In this document: positions 43,165 through 51,982 of the stretch, piece by piece
Layout of the letters: every line of letters starts with the position of its first letter
How positions within the stretch are numbered: the first letter of the stretch is position 1
NCBI RefSeq assembly: GCF_006517815.1
Contig: NZ_CP041198.1
Coordinates: 1,240,001-1,304,000, forward strand
Direction: 5' to 3'
DNA from: Pseudarthrobacter sp. NIBRBAC000502770
Lineage (GTDB): Bacteria; Actinomycetota; Actinomycetes; Actinomycetales; Micrococcaceae
Length of the DNA: 64,000 nt
The notes under the pieces: model-generated
What the model was told of the DNA's origin: nothing
The model's database searches: none
The model's input: the letters and a program-made list of their open reading frames with translations, nothing else
Program-made: the position numbers and the translations under genes

Positions 43165-43938
43165 AAGGATGCCTTTCAGGCGTGAGTAAGGGGGCAGCGT
43201 GCCGGTATGTTGCGGTGGCACTGGACTGCAGGGAATGAATTGATTGCCAGCCCCGGACCAGGACGGGCTGAGCCCACGTCCTGTCAGGTCTGTGGGAAGG
43301 GGCCCCTCAGGGAGTGGGGAAACCGGAAGGCGGGCCCCGCAGCGCCGGCAGGCGAAGGCGTCTCCACCGGGGAGGAATGACAACGCTTGGCCATACAGGA
43401 GCGGTCCACGTGGATGGATGACAATCCCGGTCAGCAGCCGGATCAGGGGACGTAACCACCCGGCCAGTGCCCACAGGGCCGCCTCGCCCCGGACCAGAAC
43501 CAGGGCCGTGTGCAGAGTCGCACCGGCGTGAACGACCACCATCAGGATTCCCGGCTCCGCCGTGTGACCGGCCATCAGTGATGCTCCCGCAGGCAGCGAT
43601 GACCCGGTGCCGTCGAAATGCGCCCCGGCAACGGATCCGAACCCCACCGATACCGAGAGCGCATTGAAGGCCCAGTGCAAGGTGATCTGGGCGGACCACA
43701 GCGCCACGGCCATTACCGGCGCACTGATCCTGACCCCGGTCAGCATCATCACCGGCGCCAACGTCAGCACCCAAAGGCCAGCTGCAATCCCCGGTTCGGG
43801 CAGCGTGCCTCCAGCGAACACATGGGCTCCGGCCGCCAGAGTAAACATCGAAGCAGTCAGGGCAGCGGCGCGCTGGAGACGGAACGGGGCACTCACGCCA
43901 ACTGCGCGCCTTTCCTTCGTCCTGGCTGTCGCTCCCAA
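43165..43938 (-). CDS. Polytopic membrane protein, reading frame fused to ycnI
   Basis: From the start codon at 43938 the frame runs without a stop into ycnI, giving 504 residues in all, so this entry covers the 258 residues upstream of ycnI. Residues 1-185 have four to five hydrophobic helices (LTASMFTLAAGAHVFAGG, LWVLTLAPVMMLTGV, MAVALWSAQITLHWAFNAL and others). Residues 190-258 are polar, basic and noncoding-like, and the last codons contain the ycnI ribosome site. Most likely the stop has been lost or this is a frameshift in the linker. Function unknown. Confidence 0.5.
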
Positions 43939-44029
43939 CTGTAGTCTCCCAGCCTCTGTTACCTTTCGGACTTACTGTGCCGGAGCACGTCCGTTGGCGT
44001 TTTTACTCTCTTCATCGGGTGACTAGGAG

Positions 44030-44065
44030 AACCCTTTGGCCCCGTCCTACCGGGGCCAAAGGGTT
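44030..44065. terminator. Strong hairpin between divergent/convergent units
   Basis: A 15-bp perfect inverted repeat (44030-44044 with 44051-44065, 6-base loop). It lies outside the start of the minus-strand membrane-protein gene, so it may end a transcript entering from the right, or be unrelated to it. No T-run. Confidence 0.6.
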
Positions 44066-44200
44066 GTCGTAGTCACACCCGGCGCCGGTCACTTGGAGAT
44101 TCAGTCGAGGTGTTCCCTTATTAAAACCGGTCTCGACTTGCCAGTAGGTCGGGCCTTTGGGCCTTAGCCGACAGCAAGTGGGGCCTGACATGCTGTCGCT

Positions 44201-44433
44201 ATGCCGTGCGTCCTGGAATACGTCACCGGCCTTAGTGTCGGACATTTCGCCATGGACGGACTGGATTTCAATATCATCCTGTCCAGGCGAATGAAGTTGT
44301 ACGGGGCTTGGATGGCCTGAGTGCGGCCGTTCTCTATTCCCCTGCCCCAATCCCGGTCTTTGGCACTGGGTCCGTCCTCGCGACCTATACCCGCGCCGAC
44401 GGCTGGGTCGCCCAGGAAGAGAGCCCTGAATAA
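44201..44433 (+). pseudogene. Frameshifted copy of the small gene at 19574
   Basis: ATG 44201 opens MPCVLEYVTGLS.., which follows the MPYVLEY start of the intact copy, but this frame stops near 44318. The +1 frame from about 44290 then carries SAAVLYSPAPIPVFGTGSVL and ATYTRADGWVAQEE, matching CAVLRHAPA..GPVLASYTPDDGW, and ends at TAA 44431-44433. One frameshift near 44290 explains both halves. Same upstream 25 bases as the intact copy. Confidence 0.75.
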
Positions 44434-44901
44434 TGTGTCCGCATCCCACTGCTGGTCCTGGCGAATGCTCGCTCCCGTTCTTCCGCTCGTGGGCAACAGT
44501 TACCCCGTTGCAGGTTCAGCAACTAAGGCCCCCGGGAGACCCACATTCGCTGAAGGCTCCCCGGAAAAGATACCAAAGGCCCTCGCCACAGCCCGGTTCG
44601 CGGTCTTGAACCCATGTGCGGCCGGTTCAGGTTGAGTGCGACGTCAAGTGGACCGTCTCCGGTCTTCACCCATGCCGGACTGAAACTATCTGTCGGCTGA
44701 AAGAAGGGCGCCACCTTCCACCTCAGGCCTTCCTGTCCCGCGGCTCCCACCAACTGGGCTGAGCGACTTCATATGTTCTAGGCGAGGAACCTCCCTCAGC
44801 CGGACGGGGAGGCTCGACGAAGTGTGCCTCAAGCAGGACGTTTCCAGCGGCCTATGGATTTTGTAGGTGGCCCTCTGGCGGGGCACCAATAGGTGGCGGC
44901 C
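44434..44901. other. Stretch without a gene
   Basis: Short frames on both strands, none with a ribosome site or recognisable pattern. Nothing further seen. Confidence 0.5.
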
Positions 44902-45387
44902 CTAATAGCGAAGGATCAACTTGGCCAACACGATGAAGAGTCCAGGCAGGAAGAGCACCAGGCGCAGGACCCTTCCGACTGCATCGGCGGCTCTGACCTG
45001 CTCCGGCTCAGCCGGATCCGGGGTGTCGTAGAGTGCTGCTGCAATCCGAAGCTGATAGCTGAGGACGTGGTGACGGAAGATGAACCACACGACGGCCAGG
45101 CCCATCATGGCAAAACCGAGTTCGACGGTGATGCCGGATCCCGCGGTCGGCGAGGTGCCGATTCCGTGGACTATCGCGACATCAAGACCGGCTGCGGCAG
45201 CGGCCGCGCAGCCTGCAATTCCCCAGCGGTAGCCCACCCCCCTGGCCGTTGCCTGCTCTTGCCGGATCTCCTCCGTTGCCGACCGGCCTGCCCCCGCCCG
45301 GCTGCCGCCCCTGGCCAGGACAATCGCCAGTCCGATGGCTACGGCAACGATGGCTGCACCGGTCAGGGTCAGGATCGGGTCACGCAC
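44902..45387 (-). CDS. Membrane protein of unknown function
   Basis: 161 residues from GTG 45387, with GGGAAGGA seven bases upstream; the longer frame to 45447 is less likely. Four hydrophobic segments: ILTLTGAAIVAVAIGLAIVL, AGCAAAAAAGLDVAIV, VELGFAMMGLAVVWFIF and VLRLVLFLPGLFIVLAKLIL. A charged loop lies between the first two. No recognised family. Confidence 0.65.
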   Translation of the reverse strand: MRDPILTLTGAAIVAVAIGLAIVLARGGSRAGAGRSATEEIRQEQATARGVGYRWGIAGCAAAAAAGLDVAIVHGIGTSPTAGSGITVELGFAMMGLAVVWFIFRHHVLSYQLRIAAALYDTPDPAEPEQVRAADAVGRVLRLVLFLPGLFIVLAKLILRY

Positions 45388-46244
45388 GGTCAGTCCTTCC
45401 CTTGCCGGGCTGCTTTGGACGCCGGACTTCGCCCGCGGGGAGCACATCCACCGTCAACTGCCTGTTCTTGCCGCGCTTCATGCGAGTAGGGCCGCCAAAC
45501 GCGCCTACGGTTCCCTGATGGTGGTCCGAGTAGCGGAACTCCGACCAAGAGCCGTAGGACGGAGTTCCGTGTCCAAAAAGTACACCCCCGCGGTTGCGGT
45601 CCGCTAGGGATCTCACCGAGAACTCAGCCAGACCAACGAAACAAGGGGCAGCAAGAGGGCGTTGCCGACCCCCTTCCAGCAGGCCACGCCAAAGAGCCGA
45701 GTATTGGAACCGTCAGCCTGGCCGGGCGGTGTCAGGTTCGAATATCCCCAAACATGACTCCCAGCTTTTGGTTCCCCTGTTCCAGATCAGGATACGACCC
45801 GTTGGATTTAATTCAGTTGTCCGGAGATGGGAGCCGCATATATTCGTCGGCGGTGAGGGCGAGGATTTACCCATGGCTTGCACCTTGCGGCATGGCCGCC
45901 CTTACCGGGGGCCCTCGGGTCACATTCGAGCGAATCGCTGGTGACGGCAATGCATAGGTGGTGGCCGAATTCGTCGATGAAGGGAACCACGATTCCGGGT
46001 CGGGACAATGATGGGCCCCACCGTGAACGAGTTCGTTTTGCCGATGCTTGTCGGGATGACGGAGTGGTGTCTGCTGAACAGGGTGTCGGAGCGGTCGGCG
46101 GTATGAATTCGGCGTTGGATGATGAGGAATCGAACGACTCAGGTTATCTGCGCCTGGATCGGGAGTCACTAAAGAAGCTCCCTCAGCAGCAGGAACGGTG
46201 ATAGCCCCCAAGGTACTGTCGCGCTATGGGCAGATCTGTCGGGT
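45388..46244. other. Stretch without a gene; hairpin and repeat copy 2
   Basis: About 860 bases with only short competing frames. It holds a 10-bp inverted repeat (45534-45543 with 45560-45569) and the second copy (46142-46207) of the dispersed repeat seen at 24003. On the minus strand the repeat copy keeps a frame starting TTG 46211 with AAEGA, but no family is recognised. Confidence 0.5.
46142..46207. repeat. Dispersed repeat, copy 2
   Basis: Partner of 24003-24070, sharing a 16-base identical core and a wider similarity from GTTATC to CCC. It lies 38 bases after the 3' end of the phosphoesterase at 46245 (minus strand). Confidence 0.4.
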
Positions 46245-47201
46245 TTAGGTCAGGGCGTTGAAGACGTCGGTTCCGAAGGTGTTGAGGCCGGGCGCGCCGG
46301 CGTATCCGAGGCGGGTCAGGGAGAACATGTCTTCGATGCTGGCGAGCAGGCTGAAGTGGTTATACGGAACGTCTGAGGTGGTGCCGCCCTTGGCGAAGGG
46401 GGAGAGTACCAGGGCGCCGATTTTGCCGCCGTCGGTTCCTCCGGCAATTCCGGTGGGCCCGGTTGTTTGTCCTTCGGATTCATCGAAGGTGATGACCAGC
46501 ATGCCGTCCTTCTTATAGGCAGGGGATCCCAGGATGGTCGGCACGTGGTGCTGCAGCCAGGCGTCGGTGGTTTCCAGTCCGCCGGGTCGTGCGTCTGCGC
46601 AGGGACTGTCGTGTCCGTCGTTGCACAGGTTTGGGGTGATGTAGGAGAGGTTGGGTGTGCTCGCGGCCAACTTCAGGTCGCCGCCCAGTTGATCGAGGTT
46701 GACCACGTTGCGTGCGCAGTCGGGGGATGAGGTGATCGACTCGAAGTAAACGAACGGGTTGTGCCGGGTGGCGTACTGGTCCGTGGGGGTGGCTTTCTGA
46801 TGGTCGTCCTCGGCGCCGAGCTCCGGGTGTTCGCACGGTTTGGTCATGTCCTCCATATAGCCTTTCCAGGTTTTGCCGGCGGAGGTTAGCTGCCCGGCCA
46901 GTGTGGGCACTGATGCCGGGTAAACGCAGCCGTTCCCTTCCACTTGCCCCATGGCAGCTGTGCCGGTAACTGTTACGGGTTCGTAGGTTGGGCAGTCAGC
47001 CCGGGTCATTGCATTGGATTTCTGGCCGGAGATCTGAGCGAGGTAGTTGGGAGCGGAATTGTGGGCAATCCCGTAGTACTCGCGCAGCAGCACACCTTGG
47101 GAGCGAAGAGTTTGGGAAAGATAGGGGGCCGGTGAGTCAGTGCCCCAGGACTTGTCGTAGCCCTTGTTCTCCAAGTTGATTATGAAGGCATGGCCGGGCA
47201 T
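46245..47201 (-). CDS. Phosphoesterase (PF04185-like); signal peptide in another frame
   Basis: 318 residues of catalytic domain from M (47201). Motifs: FIINLENKGYDKSWG (metal site), PNYLAQISG, GKTWKGYMEDM, LSYITPNLCNDGHDSPC and MLVITFDESEG (metal-binding Asp/Glu). Acid phosphatase/phospholipase C-like. The signal peptide with lipobox AAVLSGC|D lies upstream (47180-47389) in another frame; one indel between about 47215 and 47300 would join them. Upstream in the signal frame RRSRHTV..TVLL also precedes the ATG, so the true start may be lost. Either a pseudogene or a leaderless gene. Closest relative in the window is at 53387. Confidence 0.75.
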   Translation of the reverse strand: MPGHAFIINLENKGYDKSWGTDSPAPYLSQTLRSQGVLLREYYGIAHNSAPNYLAQISGQKSNAMTRADCPTYEPVTVTGTAAMGQVEGNGCVYPASVPTLAGQLTSAGKTWKGYMEDMTKPCEHPELGAEDDHQKATPTDQYATRHNPFVYFESITSSPDCARNVVNLDQLGGDLKLAASTPNLSYITPNLCNDGHDSPCADARPGGLETTDAWLQHHVPTILGSPAYKKDGMLVITFDESEGQTTGPTGIAGGTDGGKIGALVLSPFAKGGTTSDVPYNHFSLLASIEDMFSLTRLGYAGAPGLNTFGTDVFNALT

Positions 47202-47389
47202 GTGGCCAACGAGCTGGCCCGGCTGCGGTGGCGTACCGGGGTGCCGGCCGCTGGTGACTGGTAGGGCGCCGAGTGTCCTGTTTCGGACGGGGCCGATGTG
47301 AAACCATGCTTACTGGCTAACGTGGTGGGGTTGGTCCCCGTGGGAGCAGCGTCGCAGCCCGACAGCACGGCTGCCATGGCCGTGATCAT

Positions 47390-47736
47390 TAGGAGGACAG
47401 TTCCGACTGTGTGCCTGCTCCGGCGGGTACCGGACCACTGCGCATGCCTGGCTTCTTTCTCTCATTCACCCCCGGGGTGCGCCCCGGGATATGCCATATG
47501 ATGTGCCAGGCAAACCTATTCGTGGCCCCGGCGGATGGGCTGTTTGGCCCCATCAAGAGTCTGGGATCGCTGCGCGGCCACGCCTCAGGACCGGCTGTTT
47601 CTGGGATCCGGAGATTGCTATAGGGGAATCCACAGTATCCACACGGGGGGGATTACGGGGATTGTTTTTGGGGTTTCAACCACTGACACTGAAGCAACGG
47701 GGGAGTGGCTCGGCCATTCGACTTCAGGGAGCAGAA
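47390..47736 (+). other. Intergenic stretch before a large secreted protein
   Basis: No gene recognised; the frame starting at 47491 continues upstream of the real start and is noncoding-like. The ribosome site AGGGAG lies at the right end, before ATG 47737. Confidence 0.4.
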
Positions 47737-49896
47737 ATGCTGCGTTATCCGCAGAGTCCCACGGACGAGGGTAGTCCCAATAACCGCTGGCTTTTCGTAT
47801 GGCGGGGAGTTGGTTATTCAGCTCATCCGGGTGGTCGCGGCTTGCTTAGTTTGCAGTTCCCTGCGCTGCTGACAGCGTTGTTGCTTCTGTTGGGTGGTTT
47901 AGTGGTGCCGGTTGCGGCCTCGGCTGCTGCAGGTGATGTTGGGGTTGAGGGTCCTTCGCATTCCGGTACGGGGAAGCCGACGGGCACCAAGCGTGCAACC
48001 AGTGCCTTGTGGTTCAACGACGGGACCTGGTGGGGGAACCTGTGGGACACCGCCAGCTCCAAGTTCCACATCTTCAGGTTTAATTCGACAACGAGTTCCT
48101 GGGTGGACACGGGCGTGGTGACGGATCCACGGGCCAGCACGCATCACGACGTGTTGTGGGACGGAAACACGTTGAACGTGGCGAGCTACCGGTTCGTCAA
48201 CGACGGTCTGCCCGCTGAGCCGAACTTCCCCACAACGATGCGCCGCTACAGCTATGACTCGAGCGCCAAAAAGTACACCCTGCTGAGCTCGACCCAGATC
48301 AACAACTCCAAAGTTGAGGTCCTGACCATCGATAAGGACTCCACGGGCCGGGTCTGGGCCACGTGGCAGCAAGGAAACCAGATTTACCTGAACGTGACCG
48401 CCCCGGACGGCAAAACGTGGGGAACCCCCTTCCAGCATCCGGCATCGATGAGCAACGTCTCCGTCGACGACACATCAGCCGTCATTGCGTTCGACGGGAA
48501 GATCGGTGTCATGTGGAGCCGGCAGGTCGGCGACGCCACCGACGGCATGTACTGGAGCTACCACATCGACGGCGCCTCGAACACGTCCTGGAGCACTCCA
48601 GTGGCAGCGGTTTCCGGGCTTCGGAGTGGTGATGACCACATGAACCTGAAATGGCTGGACTCTTCGGGCGGCCGGGTTTTCGCCGCCGTCAAGACATCCT
48701 TCACCTCCGCGTCCGAGCCGCTGATCCAGCTTCTGGCCTTAAGCGGAACGACCTGGTCCGCGCACACCATCGCGACCGTCTCCGAGTGCCCCAACCGGGT
48801 GATCGTCATGATTGACGAGAGCACCCAAATGCTGCGCACGTTCGCTACCTATCCGAAGCCGGCTGGCACAACCAATGCCGGCGTCTGCACCACTACGGGG
48901 GGTGCAATCTACGAAAAGTCCACACCGCTGGACAAGATCAGCTTCACCACCACCAAGACAGCCCGCATTGTTGACGCCGACCAGTACGTGCACAACGTAA
49001 CCTCGACAAAACAAAACCTCAACAGTGCGGCGCGCGGCACAGCAAACAGCGGTCTCCTGGTGCTCGCCGATGTGAACGCCACGAGCCGGTACTGGCACTA
49101 CTACGACCCCACCGGCAGCGGCGGCGTTACACCGATACCAACGCCAACCCCTACACCTACACCTACCCCGACCCCGACCCCGACCCCGACCCCAACCCCA
49201 ACACCGCCGCCCCCGGCAACAGCCGTCTCGGTCCGGTCCTCGACTGCCGGAGCCGGTGAACTGACGGTCGCCGGATCCTACACGCCCTCCCTGCCGGCAG
49301 GCTGGCAGCCCGGCGACACAGTCTTCCTGTTCTCGCAGATCACCGCGTCCGCGTCAGCGAACACCACGGCCCCAGCAGGGTGGACGCGGGCGGTAGGCGA
49401 CTTCACCAGTGCAGGGTCCACCTCCGCGCACCAGGCGGTCTGGTACCGGGTGATGCAGGCCGGCGACACCGCGCCGAGCGTACCTGAGCCCGCCTCCCGG
49501 TATGCCTGGTCCACGGTTGCCGTGCAGGGCGCCAACACCACCACGCCGCTGGACGTCACGCCCACCACGGACACCAACAGCGGGCTCGCCTACCCCGGCG
49601 TGCGGGCGCCATCCAACACGCCGGTTACGCCGGGGTCGCTGTTGTTGACTGCGCACGGCGTCAGGAACGGCACCAACTCGGCCACCACGTCCTTCACGCC
49701 ACCGGCAGGGACAACCGAACTGGGCGACGCGACCTCCAACATCGCGGCGAAGTCGAATGCGGCCATCGAAGTCAACGCCCTTCCGCTGACCGATACGTCC
49801 GCCACCGGCACCAAGACCGCGACAGCAGCATCAGGCTCCGGCACGGTCATCAACCAGTGCGGCTCCGCCATCGTCGTGCGACCAGCTTCGCCCTGA
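47737..49896 (+). CDS. Large secreted protein with PT-repeat linker
   Basis: 719 residues from ATG 47737 (AGGGAG upstream). A long signal peptide with hydrophobic core (LLTALLLLLGGLVVP, cut near ASAAAG) leads a domain of about 440 residues rich in W, D, T and G (WWGNLWDTASSKFHIFRFN; WATWQQGNQIYLNV; WSRQVGD; MYWSYHID), suggesting a beta-propeller or sialidase-like fold. A (PT)n linker follows, then a 220-residue domain (SVRSSTAGAGELTV..CGSAIVV). It is likely an extracellular enzyme or adhesin. No sorting signal, so probably free. Function unknown. Confidence 0.8.
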   Translation: MLRYPQSPTDEGSPNNRWLFVWRGVGYSAHPGGRGLLSLQFPALLTALLLLLGGLVVPVAASAAAGDVGVEGPSHSGTGKPTGTKRATSALWFNDGTWWGNLWDTASSKFHIFRFNSTTSSWVDTGVVTDPRASTHHDVLWDGNTLNVASYRFVNDGLPAEPNFPTTMRRYSYDSSAKKYTLLSSTQINNSKVEVLTIDKDSTGRVWATWQQGNQIYLNVTAPDGKTWGTPFQHPASMSNVSVDDTSAVIAFDGKIGVMWSRQVGDATDGMYWSYHIDGASNTSWSTPVAAVSGLRSGDDHMNLKWLDSSGGRVFAAVKTSFTSASEPLIQLLALSGTTWSAHTIATVSECPNRVIVMIDESTQMLRTFATYPKPAGTTNAGVCTTTGGAIYEKSTPLDKISFTTTKTARIVDADQYVHNVTSTKQNLNSAARGTANSGLLVLADVNATSRYWHYYDPTGSGGVTPIPTPTPTPTPTPTPTPTPTPTPTPPPPATAVSVRSSTAGAGELTVAGSYTPSLPAGWQPGDTVFLFSQITASASANTTAPAGWTRAVGDFTSAGSTSAHQAVWYRVMQAGDTAPSVPEPASRYAWSTVAVQGANTTTPLDVTPTTDTNSGLAYPGVRAPSNTPVTPGSLLLTAHGVRNGTNSATTSFTPPAGTTELGDATSNIAAKSNAAIEVNALPLTDTSATGTKTATAASGSGTVINQCGSAIVVRPASP
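49132..49215 (+). repeat. PT/TP low-complexity linker
   Basis: Tandem ACCCCG/ACACCT-type hexamers encoding (Pro-Thr)n inside the secreted protein gene. Slippage at this site may vary linker length. Confidence 0.85.
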
Positions 49897-49932
49897 CCGC
49901 TGCGAGGACCCGACCTAAGCCACAGCGCGGCC

Positions 49933-49959
49933 AGGGTGGCGCCTCGGAAGCGCCACCCT
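49933..49959 (+). terminator. Hairpin terminator after the secreted protein
   Basis: A 10-bp perfect inverted repeat (49933-49942 with 49950-49959, 7-base loop) 37 bases after the stop at 49896. Confidence 0.65.
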
Positions 49960-50026
49960 GACGTGAAACAGGCATGCCCAACGAATTTGGAGAACCATGC
50001 TCCGGTCGGCCTGATGCTGCAGCATT

Positions 50027-50234
50027 TCACGGGAATGGAAGCAGTTGATTCAGGGTCACCCTCAGAATCTCGTCTCCTGTGTCGGGAGCGGGGTGGTCGT
50101 GGACCGATGCTTCCAGTTCCAGAACGTCCGCGTATTCCTCTGCAGATCCGGAATCGATGCCTGAGGTCTCGGACGGTAAATTGACGCAACTCGGCCCAGG
50201 GCGCCGCTTCTGGGCGAGGATTGGTGTAAATGAC
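50027..50234 (-). pseudogene. Frameshifted copy of the small gene at 20152
   Basis: One minus-strand frame carries VIYTNPRPEA..FTVRDLRHRFRIC, matching VIYSDPRRAA..LSVEDLWHQYRIR of the intact copy. A second frame then carries LELEASVHDHP and EILRVTLNQLLPFP, matching LDAFIHDVP..EILRVCLNQLLP, ending at TGA 50027-50029. One frameshift after RIC joins them. No ATG/GTG lies at the expected start (GTC instead), so the start is also lost. Confidence 0.7.
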
Positions 50235-50272
50235 TCTGCCCGCGGGATCGGCAAGCCCTGCCGAAAACTTGA

Positions 50273-51049
50273 TTATTTATGGTTCCGGGTTTTGTCGGTG
50301 CGGCTGGGTAGCGGCCCAAACGGAGCCAAGAAGCCCATCCTGCTGATAATGGCTACCGTATGCCGGTTCCACAGGCCCGAGAAGAACAGGATCGCACCGG
50401 AGGCTGTAGCAATGGACGCGACAACATCGGTTGGGTAATGAACCCCGAGGTAGAGCCGGGACAAAGCCACAACGAGGACCAAGATAATGCCGAAACCCAA
50501 GGTTGGCCTCTGCCAAGTCGTTCGCCGCGCAAGGTAGTAAAGGGCGAAGGCCAGTGCGGTGGCCAGGCATACCTGGCCGCTCGGAAAACTGTGGGTGGCT
50601 GGCACAGTAACAAGCGGGTCCGCCAAAAGGGTTTGGTCGGGCCTTCGCCGCCCCACAACCGCCTTGACGATATAGCAGGAAAGCCAGCCGACAGCAGTCA
50701 CGGCACCGAAAGCGATTGCGTTCACGGGGGCATGGCGAATGACCAACAGATACAGGCATGCCACGATGAGCAGAATCGCGCCACTGAGGTCACCGAACAA
50801 CGCGTCTAAAGTGAGGGCCACCGCATTCAGCGCCCCGGTATGGTGGGTGCTCATGTCCTGGTCGATCGCGAATTCCGCTGAGGTGAGGCCCGGAAGGCTT
50901 TTCATGCCAAAGCCAAGAGCCAGAACCACCGCGCCCATCACGGCAGGCCACTGCAACCAATGCCGCAATTGCGGAAGAACCACCAATCGCGTCCGTGCCG
51001 AGTCAACCCCCTTCTGCACAGGTCCCTTTGACACATAAGCAAAGCTCAT
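50273..51049 (-). CDS. PAP2-family phosphatase with atypical PSGQ
   Basis: 258 residues from ATG 51049 (AAGGAAG upstream), about six transmembrane helices. PAP2 motifs: KAVVGRRRPD, then HSFPSGQVCLAT, and SRLYLGVHYPTDV. The second motif is normally PSGH; its His is the general acid, so Gln here may reduce or change activity. Members dephosphorylate lipid phosphates such as undecaprenyl pyrophosphate at the outer face of the membrane. A second PAP2 gene with the standard PSGH lies at 55115. Confidence 0.85.
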   Translation of the reverse strand: MSFAYVSKGPVQKGVDSARTRLVVLPQLRHWLQWPAVMGAVVLALGFGMKSLPGLTSAEFAIDQDMSTHHTGALNAVALTLDALFGDLSGAILLIVACLYLLVIRHAPVNAIAFGAVTAVGWLSCYIVKAVVGRRRPDQTLLADPLVTVPATHSFPSGQVCLATALAFALYYLARRTTWQRPTLGFGIILVLVVALSRLYLGVHYPTDVVASIATASGAILFFSGLWNRHTVAIISRMGFLAPFGPLPSRTDKTRNHK

Positions 51050-51982
51050 TTCGCACTTCCTTACAAGAAGAGAAGCAGGCCCTGCACTCGAGGAAGATAC
51101 CCACATGGAACTGTAATTCGTAGCTCCTTGAGCTTTGGCGTAGGTGCTAAGAGCATTCGGGTCGCCTCATCGAGTTCTTAGGCTTCGGAACATTGGAATG
51201 GATGCTAAACCCGAATACGATTGCCGGGCACGAGTGATGAGTACTCGATTTTGGCTGCCACTCATGAAGCGGGAAAACAAGTGTCCCGACGCGTCGGGCA
51301 TTACCTGGCAGGGCACTGATCCTCGATGGAGACGTTCGCTGGTGGCCAGCGTCTACCACCGACCCTCCTAAACCTCCAGGCCTTGGCCATGCGCCCTGCA
51401 GCCGGCCAGCTATCAGGGAAACGTTGGAGCAAAGAGGCGTCTGCGCGGATTTAGTCGTCAGGGTCAGCGCGCCAATGCGCTGCAGATGTTGCTGGGGACA
51501 TTGGCTCCCGCTCCGGGGACCAGCGCCAATTTCGCTATTCCCAGGGGCTGGGGAATAGCGGGCCCCTTGGTCGACGTCGCCGGCGGCAGCGGGTCCGTCG
51601 TCATTGGCCATGGCGCGGAGGAATTTTCGTCTTTATCCGATGCGGTTGACAGGGCTGCTTCCACGACTGTCATTTCGCGGCGGGCCGGTGGCACGCTGAT
51701 AGCTTGGCCGACGTTTGCCTTTTCGACTGCCTTGTTGATGATCTCTGCTTGTCGCCACAGCTGGCTGGGTGTGCGGTGAAACCTGCGTCAGCAGCGCCGG
51801 GGCAGAGGTCAGCCAATATAAGTAGTAGGGCATGACGCCTATTGATCGGGCGAGCCCGAATCATGCGGCCATGACGCCACCGCCCCTAGGGATCAGTTCA
51901 AACAGAATTCCATGAAGGTCCAGCGCCGTCCTCAAATAGGCATCTCGGTTCCCCGAGGGGCCGGACCCCCAAGGGTTTTTAC
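51050..51982. other. Stretch without a recognised gene
   Basis: About 930 bases. Both strands have short frames (up to 150 residues) without ribosome sites. A segment near 51486-51694 has coding-like composition in both directions but no motif; I leave it unassigned. Confidence 0.4.

Noticed and set aside
51464..51779. Overlapping frames on both strands at 51.5 kb
   Set aside because: Both have coding-like composition but neither has a ribosome site or motif; left unassigned.
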